Assembly: GCF_003477995.1 (NCBI RefSeq)
Contig: NZ_QUEM01000031.1
Coordinates: 1 to 46,708 of the forward strand
Direction of reading: 5' to 3'
Source: Bacteroides sp. OF04-15BH
Lineage (GTDB): Bacteria > Bacteroidota > Bacteroidia > Bacteroidales > Bacteroidaceae
DNA: 46,708 nucleotides
The position numbers and the translations under genes were made by a program. The notes beneath the pieces are model-generated. The model was given only the letters and a program-made list of their open reading frames with translations. It had not been told where the DNA came from and ran no database searches. Below are positions 41,238 to 46,708 of the stretch, piece by piece. Every line of letters starts with the position of its first letter. Position 1 is the first letter of the stretch.

Positions 41238-43187
41238 ATGGCACTTTCTTTTCACACTCTTTCATTGGATGATCGCGATTTGATCCTCAAATATACCCGA
41301 AATGCAGATCTGCAGAATTGCGATCTGGCTTTTGCCAATCTCTATGCCTGGCAGTTCCTTTATCAGACCGAGGTAACCGAATGGAACGGTTTTCTGCTGT
41401 TCCGTTTTTATGCCGACGGGCATCTGGCTTATCTGATGCCCTTGGGACAGGGAAACTGGCGCGAGGTGATTGAACTGATGCATCAGGATGCCTGCTTGTT
41501 GGGCCATCCGCTGCTGATTCTGGGGGTGACGGAAGAGATGAAGCATTATATTCAGGGAATCTGTTCCAGCAAGTTTGTCATCAATCCGAATCGGGAGTAT
41601 GCCGATTATATCTATCTGCGCGAGAATCTGGCTACTTTGGCCGGCAAGAAATTACAGCCCAAGAGAAACCATACGAACAAATTCCGCCGCCTTTATCCCG
41701 ATTATGAGTATCGTCCGCTTACGCGCGAACTGATTCCATTATGCTTGCAACTGGATGAAGAATGGGCGGCGCTGAAAACCGTTCCGGGCGAACAGCGTGC
41801 CGTAGAATCTGAAAAGAAAGCCATCCGTCGGGCTCTGGAGCATTTCGAGGAGCTAGGGATTATTGGAGGTACACTTTTTGTGGATGGCAAACTGGTGGCT
41901 TTCACTTACGGCGCTCCGATCAATGATTCTACTTTTGATGTTTGTGTAGAGAAGGCGGATACCACTTATGAGGGGGCTTACGCCATGATCAATCAGGAAT
42001 TTGTGAATCATTTGCCGGAACAGTATCGTTATATCAATCGGGAAGAGGATCTGGGCATCGAGGGCTTGCGTAAGGCGAAACTGTCGTATATGCCCCATCA
42101 GGTGCTGATGAAATACAGCATGTGGTCGTCCTGCTCGTTGCAGGGGAAATGTGCCTGTGAGATGCGGAGTGATGACGAACTTCATGTGGAGTGGCAGACG
42201 CGTGCGCTCTGGAAACTCTGTTTTGGGGATAGTGATTCGTTTTTGGATTTGTTCTTTTCCAAGAAATACAAGCCTCAGAACAATAGCTTTATCCGTAAGG
42301 ACGGCAAGGTGGTCAGCGCCTTGCAACGCTTGCCGTATCGCATGAATTATGCGGGGCTGGATGTGGCGGTGGCTTATGTGGCCGGTGCTTCCACTTTGCC
42401 GGAGCAGCGCGGCCGCGGGCTGATGACACAGTTGCTGGCCGAAGCGCATGAGCGCATGTATCAGGAGGGTAAGGTGTTTTCTCTGTTGATTCCGGCCAAT
42501 GAGGGACTAGTGGACTTTTATGCCCGTTCGGGGTATGCTTGTTGTTCCGGAGTGGAGGACACTGAGGACAGGCATTCTGTATCTTCGTTGTCTGTGTCTT
42601 GCGAAGATCCTGTGCAGATTTCAGATGAACTTCGTGAAGAGATGGCGGATTTTATGGAGCAGGCTTATCGGCGCATGCCGGCAGCGGTGCTTCATGATGC
42701 GGACGACTTGCAGGTGATTTTGCAGGATCTTTCGGATAGCGGCGGCCGGGTATGGATGGCACGAGGCGAAAGCAACAACCGGCTTTGTGGGGTATTGTTG
42801 GTCCTGCCGCAGGATAAGGGTTGGCTGGTTAAGGAATGCCTGGCCACGGACAGGACTGTAGCTGCCCGAATGAAAGAAACGGCACAAAAAGAACTCTGCC
42901 CGGAAAAGGAACTGGCCGAGGAAACATACTGCACCCAGATTAAGGTGATTCGTGTGTCTGACGCCTTGAAACTTTATGCGCGAGTGCATCCGGAGGCTGA
43001 TTTTACTCTGGAAGTAACGGAGGACAGCCTGTCGGGAAATGCCGCTCCTGCGACTTATCTGATTCGCGGCGGTCAATGTACCCGGCTGGAAACGTGTGGA
43101 CCGGCAGACTGTCGTTATACCGTAGAAGAGTTGCCACGGTTGCTTTTCGCACAGGGCGGTCCGTATATGCGGCTGATGCTGAACTGA
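41238..43187 (+). CDS. DUF2156-GNAT fusion protein
   Basis: A 649-residue cytosolic protein with two GNAT-type parts. Residues 1-295 match DUF2156, the catalytic fold of phosphatidylglycerol lysyltransferases, with LQPKRNHTNKFRRLYPDYEY, GGTLFVDGKLVAFTYG and INREEDLGIEGLRKAK. A Cys-containing linker (SCSLQGKCAC) follows. Residues 310-450 are a second acetyltransferase with YVAGASTLPEQRGRGLMTQLL and LIPANEGLVDFYARSGY, Eis-like. The C-terminal 200 residues resemble the sterol-carrier-like tail of Eis proteins, weakly. The membrane flippase part of MprF is absent, so lipid lysylation is not assured. Substrates are unknown. Confidence 0.78.
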   Translation: MALSFHTLSLDDRDLILKYTRNADLQNCDLAFANLYAWQFLYQTEVTEWNGFLLFRFYADGHLAYLMPLGQGNWREVIELMHQDACLLGHPLLILGVTEEMKHYIQGICSSKFVINPNREYADYIYLRENLATLAGKKLQPKRNHTNKFRRLYPDYEYRPLTRELIPLCLQLDEEWAALKTVPGEQRAVESEKKAIRRALEHFEELGIIGGTLFVDGKLVAFTYGAPINDSTFDVCVEKADTTYEGAYAMINQEFVNHLPEQYRYINREEDLGIEGLRKAKLSYMPHQVLMKYSMWSSCSLQGKCACEMRSDDELHVEWQTRALWKLCFGDSDSFLDLFFSKKYKPQNNSFIRKDGKVVSALQRLPYRMNYAGLDVAVAYVAGASTLPEQRGRGLMTQLLAEAHERMYQEGKVFSLLIPANEGLVDFYARSGYACCSGVEDTEDRHSVSSLSVSCEDPVQISDELREEMADFMEQAYRRMPAAVLHDADDLQVILQDLSDSGGRVWMARGESNNRLCGVLLVLPQDKGWLVKECLATDRTVAARMKETAQKELCPEKELAEETYCTQIKVIRVSDALKLYARVHPEADFTLEVTEDSLSGNAAPATYLIRGGQCTRLETCGPADCRYTVEELPRLLFAQGGPYMRLMLN

Positions 43188-43205
43188 TATCCGGAGTGGG
43201 GCAGA

Positions 43206-43979
43206 TCACTCCACTTTGTATTCGGTGAGGATACGTTCCAGTTCCTCGGCAGTGAGGCGCAGCTGGAAGTTTCCTTTGAAGGCGATGGAGATACCGCCGG
43301 TCTCTTCGGATACGATGATGGACAGGGCATCTGTCTCCTGGGAAATTCCCATGGCTGCACGATGGCGCAGTCCCAGTTCCTTGGGGATATTCATGCTGTG
43401 GGATACCGGGAGGATGCAGCCGGCTGCCTTGATCCGTTTGTGGCTGATGACCATGGCACCGTCGTGCAAGGGGCTGTTCTTGAAGAAGATGTTCTCGATG
43501 AGGCGCTGGTTGATCTGGGCGTCAATCATTTCGCCCGAACGGATCACATCGTTCAGCGGCAATTCCCGTTCCAGCACGATCAGGGCACCGACTTTTTGCT
43601 TGCTCATACTCATGCAGGCCATGACTATCGGCATGATGTCTTCGTTGTTGGTGCTTTTTATCTTATGCTTGCCCTTGATAAAGTGCAGAATGTTGCGCAC
43701 TCGTTTATGGGCACCGATGGTGTAGAAGAATTTCCGGATATCCTCCTGAAAAAGAATAATCAGTGCCAGAGCACCTACGCTGACCAGCTTGTCGAGGATA
43801 GAGCCCAACAGCTTCATTTCCAATATCTGGGAAATGAAAATCCAGAATACCAGAAATACCAGAACACCGAAAAACACATTCAGTGAGCGTGACTCCTTCA
43901 TGACTTTATAGGCATAATAAAGGATGAGGGCCACCAGAAAGATATCAATAAGATCTTTTATTCCGAAATTGAAGAACAT
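43206..43979 (-). CDS. cdaA: Diadenylate cyclase CdaA
   Basis: A 257-residue membrane enzyme making c-di-AMP from two ATP. Three N-terminal helices (about residues 9-28, 35-52 and 60-78) precede the DAC domain, which holds the catalytic LHDGAMVI (DGA at 173-175), LRHRAAMG (RHR at 205-207) and SEETGGIS. c-di-AMP controls potassium, osmotic and cell-wall balance. Its start lies inside the end of folP (22-base overlap), so the two are translated together. In many firmicutes cdaA sits with glmM and cdaR; here neither is present. Confidence 0.94.
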   Translation of the reverse strand: MFFNFGIKDLIDIFLVALILYYAYKVMKESRSLNVFFGVLVFLVFWIFISQILEMKLLGSILDKLVSVGALALIILFQEDIRKFFYTIGAHKRVRNILHFIKGKHKIKSTNNEDIMPIVMACMSMSKQKVGALIVLERELPLNDVIRSGEMIDAQINQRLIENIFFKNSPLHDGAMVISHKRIKAAGCILPVSHSMNIPKELGLRHRAAMGISQETDALSIIVSEETGGISIAFKGNFQLRLTAEELERILTEYKVE

Positions 43980-44821
43980 TGGTTGTACTCTTTAATCAGT
44001 TTGATGACTTCGGTACACGCTTTTACATCGTGTACGCGTAATATATGGGCGCCTTTCAGCAGGGCCAGGGTATGCAGCACTGTGGTGCCGTTGAGTGCCT
44101 GTTGCGGGTCGGTTTCCAGCACCTTGTAAATCATGGATTTGCGCGAAACGCCTACCAGAATGGGGCATTCCAGAATGTGCAGGTCGTCCAGGTGGTGCAG
44201 CAGTTCGTAGTTGTGCTGTATGGTTTTTCCGAATCCGAAACCGGGGTCGATAATGATGTCTTTTACTCCGGCTGCTTGCAGAAAAGCTTTCTTCTTGCTG
44301 AAATACTCCAGAATCTCCTGCATGAGGTGCTCATAGTGAGGAGCCTGTTGCATGTTTTGTGGAGTGCCCTGCATGTGCATCATGATATATGGCACTTTGA
44401 GCCGGCTTATGGTGTCGAACATCTGGTCGTCCATCTCTCCTCCGGATATGTCATTGATCAAGGCTGCTCCATATTCTTCTACGCAGATCCGTGCAATCTC
44501 CGCGCGGAAGGTATCGACGGATACAGGCATCTGTGGGGCTACTTTATGAATGAGGGACAATCCTTTTCTCAGGCGTTCCATTTCTTCTTCTTGCGGGATA
44601 TGGCTGGCATCGGAGCGTGAAGAATATGCTCCGATATCGATGATGTCGCCCCCCTCACGGACAATCTCCTCAATACGTGAGCAGATTTCCTGTTCGCTTT
44701 GCTTTCTGCTTGAGGAATAAAACGAATCGGGAGTGACATTGAGAATTCCCATGACGCGCGGAGTGGACAGGTCCATAATCCGGCCGTTCAGGTTGATTGT
44801 AGGCTTTATCGTTGGATTCAT
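43958..44821 (-). CDS. folP: Dihydropteroate synthase
   Basis: A 287-residue TIM-barrel enzyme joining p-aminobenzoate to the pterin for folate; the target of sulfonamides. Motifs: MGILNVTPDSFY (residues 24-35), DIIDIGAYSSRSDA (about 58-71), VSVDTFRAEIA, LINDISGGEMD and IIDPGFGFGKT. The frame opens at 44869, but the -7 box at 44866-44859 lies on that ATG, so the ATG at 44821 is the start. It overlaps cdaA by 22 bases, tying folate and c-di-AMP enzymes in one transcript. Confidence 0.94.
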   Translation of the reverse strand: MNPTIKPTINLNGRIMDLSTPRVMGILNVTPDSFYSSSRKQSEQEICSRIEEIVREGGDIIDIGAYSSRSDASHIPQEEEMERLRKGLSLIHKVAPQMPVSVDTFRAEIARICVEEYGAALINDISGGEMDDQMFDTISRLKVPYIMMHMQGTPQNMQQAPHYEHLMQEILEYFSKKKAFLQAAGVKDIIIDPGFGFGKTIQHNYELLHHLDDLHILECPILVGVSRKSMIYKVLETDPQQALNGTTVLHTLALLKGAHILRVHDVKACTEVIKLIKEYNQCSSISE

Positions 44822-44858
44822 TTCTGTATAAACTGTCTGATAAAAAGATTTGATGTCG

Positions 44859-44866
44859 CAAAAGTA
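44859..44866 (-). promoter_or_regulatory. -7 box of folP-cdaA
   Basis: TACTTTTG on the minus strand fits TAnnTTTG, 37 bases before the ATG at 44821. It diverges from the murF promoter. Confidence 0.6.
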
Positions 44867-44942
44867 CATAGAAATATTTTCTTTTCTGCTTCTGCAGAGG
44901 GGGTTTTTTGTGGATAATCTTTTTTTCTCGTGTAAGTTGCAC

Positions 44943-44950
44943 TATCTTTG
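44943..44950 (+). promoter_or_regulatory. -7 box of murF
   Basis: TATCTTTG fits TAnnTTTG, 24 bases before the ATG at 44974, which also excludes the longer start at 44908. Confidence 0.6.
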
Positions 44951-44973
44951 CGGGGTTAAAAATTAAGCACAAA

Positions 44974-46269
44974 ATGGAAGTAGCTGCACTTTATGAAATT
45001 TTTAAGCAACATCCGAATATAACAACGGATAGTCGGAACTGCCCGGAAGGTTCTGTATTCTGGGCTTTGAAAGGGGAATCTTTTAATGGAAATGACTTCG
45101 CGGCCAAGGCCCTTGCGGCCGGATGTGCCTATGCAGTGGTGGATGAACCCGGAGCTGCCGATCTGTCCGACGAGCGCTATTTGCTGGTTGACGATAGCCT
45201 GAAGGCTTTGCAGGAACTGGCAAACTATCACCGCCGGCAGTTTCATATTCCGGTGTTGCAGATTACCGGAACCAATGGTAAAACCACAACCAAGGAACTG
45301 ATTGCGGCTGTACTGGAACGGAAATATCAGGTGTTGTTCACCCAGGGAAATCTGAATAATCACATCGGTGTGCCGCGCACCTTGCTGCGTTTGAACGCTT
45401 CGCATGAAATTGCCGTGATTGAAACCGGAGCCAATCATCCGGGGGAGATCAAATTCCTGACGGATATCGTGGAACCGGATTATGGCTTGATTACGAATGT
45501 GGGAATGGCTCATTTGGCCGGTTTCGGCTCTTTTGAAGGAGTGAAGCGTACTAAGGGCGAATTATATGACTACTTGCGGAATACCGGAAAACCAGCGTTT
45601 GTTCATTGTCCGGATGAAAACTTGCAGGAGATGGCTGCCGGTTTGAAGCAGATTCCGTATGCTACGGAGCAGGCACCGGAGAATGTGCCTCAAGGCGAAC
45701 TGGTGGGATGTGATCCGTTCCTGACTTTCCGTTGGAAATATCAGGGCAATGAGTTTGTCGTGCGTACCCATCTGGTAGGTAGCTATAACCTGGCCAATAT
45801 GATGGCGGCCGTAGCCGTGGGATTGCATTTCGGGGTGGATTCTCAGGATATCTGTGCTGCTCTGGCAGAGTATATTCCGTCGAATAACCGTTCACAAATG
45901 CAGGATACGGCAGAAAATCATCTGGTGGTGGATGCTTATAATGCCAACCCGACCAGCATGAAAGCGGTTATTGAAAACTTCCGTCTGATGCAGAATGAGC
46001 CGAAATTGCTGATTCTGGGTGAGATGAAGGAATTGGGTGAGGCCAGTGTCGCCGAACATCAGAAAGTGGTGGATCAGTTGGTCAGCGCCGGTTTTGATAA
46101 AGTTTGGCTTGTAGGCGGTGAGTTTGAAAAGACAGAGAACCATTTCCGTCAGTTCCATCATGTAGATGAGGTGGTCGAGGAGTTGAAACAGAACAAGCCA
46201 AAAGGCTATTATATATTAATAAAAGGAAGTAACGGTACGAAACTGTTTACTTTGCCGGAATATTTGTAG
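44974..46269 (+). CDS. murF: UDP-MurNAc-tripeptide--D-Ala-D-Ala ligase
   Basis: A 431-residue Mur ligase that adds D-Ala-D-Ala, the product of the Ddl encoded at 20340-21350, to UDP-MurNAc-tripeptide. The N-terminal domain recognises the UDP-sugar (TTDSRNCPEGSVFWALKG, residues 17-34). The ATP loop is TGTNGKTTTKEL (98-109). The central HLVGSYNLANMMAAVAVG and C-terminal VVDAYNANPTSMKAVIENF blocks are standard. It acts in the cytosol in the last soluble step of peptidoglycan precursor synthesis. It is monocistronic and ends with a hairpin 66 bases downstream. Confidence 0.96.
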   Translation: MEVAALYEIFKQHPNITTDSRNCPEGSVFWALKGESFNGNDFAAKALAAGCAYAVVDEPGAADLSDERYLLVDDSLKALQELANYHRRQFHIPVLQITGTNGKTTTKELIAAVLERKYQVLFTQGNLNNHIGVPRTLLRLNASHEIAVIETGANHPGEIKFLTDIVEPDYGLITNVGMAHLAGFGSFEGVKRTKGELYDYLRNTGKPAFVHCPDENLQEMAAGLKQIPYATEQAPENVPQGELVGCDPFLTFRWKYQGNEFVVRTHLVGSYNLANMMAAVAVGLHFGVDSQDICAALAEYIPSNNRSQMQDTAENHLVVDAYNANPTSMKAVIENFRLMQNEPKLLILGEMKELGEASVAEHQKVVDQLVSAGFDKVWLVGGEFEKTENHFRQFHHVDEVVEELKQNKPKGYYILIKGSNGTKLFTLPEYL

Positions 46270-46334
46270 ACTTCAAGGGGGGGAGCTGAAGTGCGCTCCA
46301 ACAATTGGATATTAAATGAACTTCTTTAATAGGG

Positions 46335-46373
46335 ATGAGCTCGGTATGGTGCCGGGCTCATTTCTTTTTTTAA
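46335..46373 (+). terminator. Terminator of murF
   Basis: ATGAGCTCGG (46335-46344) pairs with CCGGGCTCAT (46352-46361) with one G-T pair, followed by a T-rich run (46361-46371). Confidence 0.75.
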
Positions 46374-46657
46374 TAGCTTTGGATGTATGCATTGAAAACG
46401 CTATCGGGATTTTTTGAAGGAGAGAATCTGCTTTTTACTCGAAAATCCTCAGGTGAGGATAAAAATAGAGAAAAACTTTTTGAAAGCGGGATAGGGTGTT
46501 TTTGCTCTTTTGTATGGGCTTTGGGGTTTCAAGGAGAACGTTTTTGTGACTGTTCTGTGATTTTTTGAAAAAAATATTCTTTTTTTTTTCTGCTCTTTGC
46601 TTAATTGTTAAAAGTATGTTTTACAGCATGTTATTTGGTAGATTCGGTATGTTTTTC
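46374..46657. other. AT-rich stretch without a convincing gene
   Basis: A 61-codon plus-strand frame (46383-46568) has no recognisable motif or promoter and is judged chance. Poly-T and poly-A runs are common. No tRNA cloverleaf was found. Confidence 0.5.
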
Positions 46658-46665
46658 TATCTTTG
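46634..46665 (+). promoter_or_regulatory. Promoter pointing out of the window
   Basis: TTTG (46634-46637), a 20-base spacer, then TATCTTTG (46658-46665). The gene it drives lies beyond the right edge. Confidence 0.65.
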
Positions 46666-46708
46666 CAAAGATTTCCCCTTGAAAAATTCTTTGGAAAATA
46701 TTTGGTGG

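Noticed and set aside
46383..46568. 61-codon plus-strand frame after murF
   Set aside because: No motif, no promoter close by, and it lies in AT-rich DNA after a terminator.
1..46708. CRISPR arrays, tRNA or rRNA genes
   Set aside because: No regularly spaced identical repeats, no cloverleaf with a GTTC-type arm, and no rRNA-like stretch was recognised by eye.

Overview
The window is chromosomal DNA from a gut Bacteroidaceae member (Bacteroides/Phocaeicola type). The signs are: promoters with the Bacteroides -7 box TAnnTTTG in front of most transcription units, start codons without a clear Shine-Dalgarno, a NigD-like lipoprotein, and an arginine pathway using the Bacteroides-type N-succinylornithine carbamoyltransferase. 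Gene names rest on reading motifs and family resemblance; no database search was run.

Layout. 1-2.9 kb: a secreted GH20 hexosaminidase-like protein and a GNAT acetyltransferase, closed by a strong hairpin. 2.9-5.9 kb: a TonB-receptor-like outer-membrane protein read leftward from a sigma-54-like -24/-12 promoter with a paired TGTCC-N6-GGACA site upstream. 5.9-7.8 kb: an IS1182-like element with a frameshifted transposase. 7.8-10.3 kb: a flavin-type oxidase-fold protein, an NhaC antiporter and a small DUF2007/zinc-ribbon protein, all leftward. 10.3-17.7 kb: a rightward arginine/proline cluster (argR, GNAT, argG, a PspC-domain gene, argC, argD, proC, argF') with ARG-box-like sites in front of argR. 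The proC product carries an unusual 80-residue Ser/Ala/Pro insertion, and ArgF' has Ser at the residue that decides succinyl versus acetyl substrate.

17.9-23.4 kb is leftward: a rhodanese lipoprotein, then a PASTA protein-rluD-ddl-acyltransferase-NigD run, and rpmH. 23.5-27.2 kb is rightward: efp, then a glycosyltransferase-radC-DUF59-lpxH operon. 27.3-36.8 kb is an AT-rich accessory island: a decayed IS4-like element, then a leftward defence operon. In transcription order that operon is an XRE controller with its own operator, a methyltransferase-like accessory protein, a GIY-YIG nuclease/SF2 helicase, an Eco57I-class adenine methyltransferase (apparently split from the helicase by a one-base frameshift), a wrecked RecG-like/AlbA_2 gene, and a large AAA/ABC-type ATPase. 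This resembles a type ISP-like single-chain restriction-modification enzyme with a GIY-YIG nuclease at its N-terminus. It looks damaged in this strain.

37.0-46.7 kb returns to core genes: a tandem SGNH hydrolase, pta-ackA (acetate formation), a DUF2156-GNAT fusion, folP-cdaA (dihydropteroate synthase and diadenylate cyclase, overlapping), murF, and a promoter that points out of the right edge.
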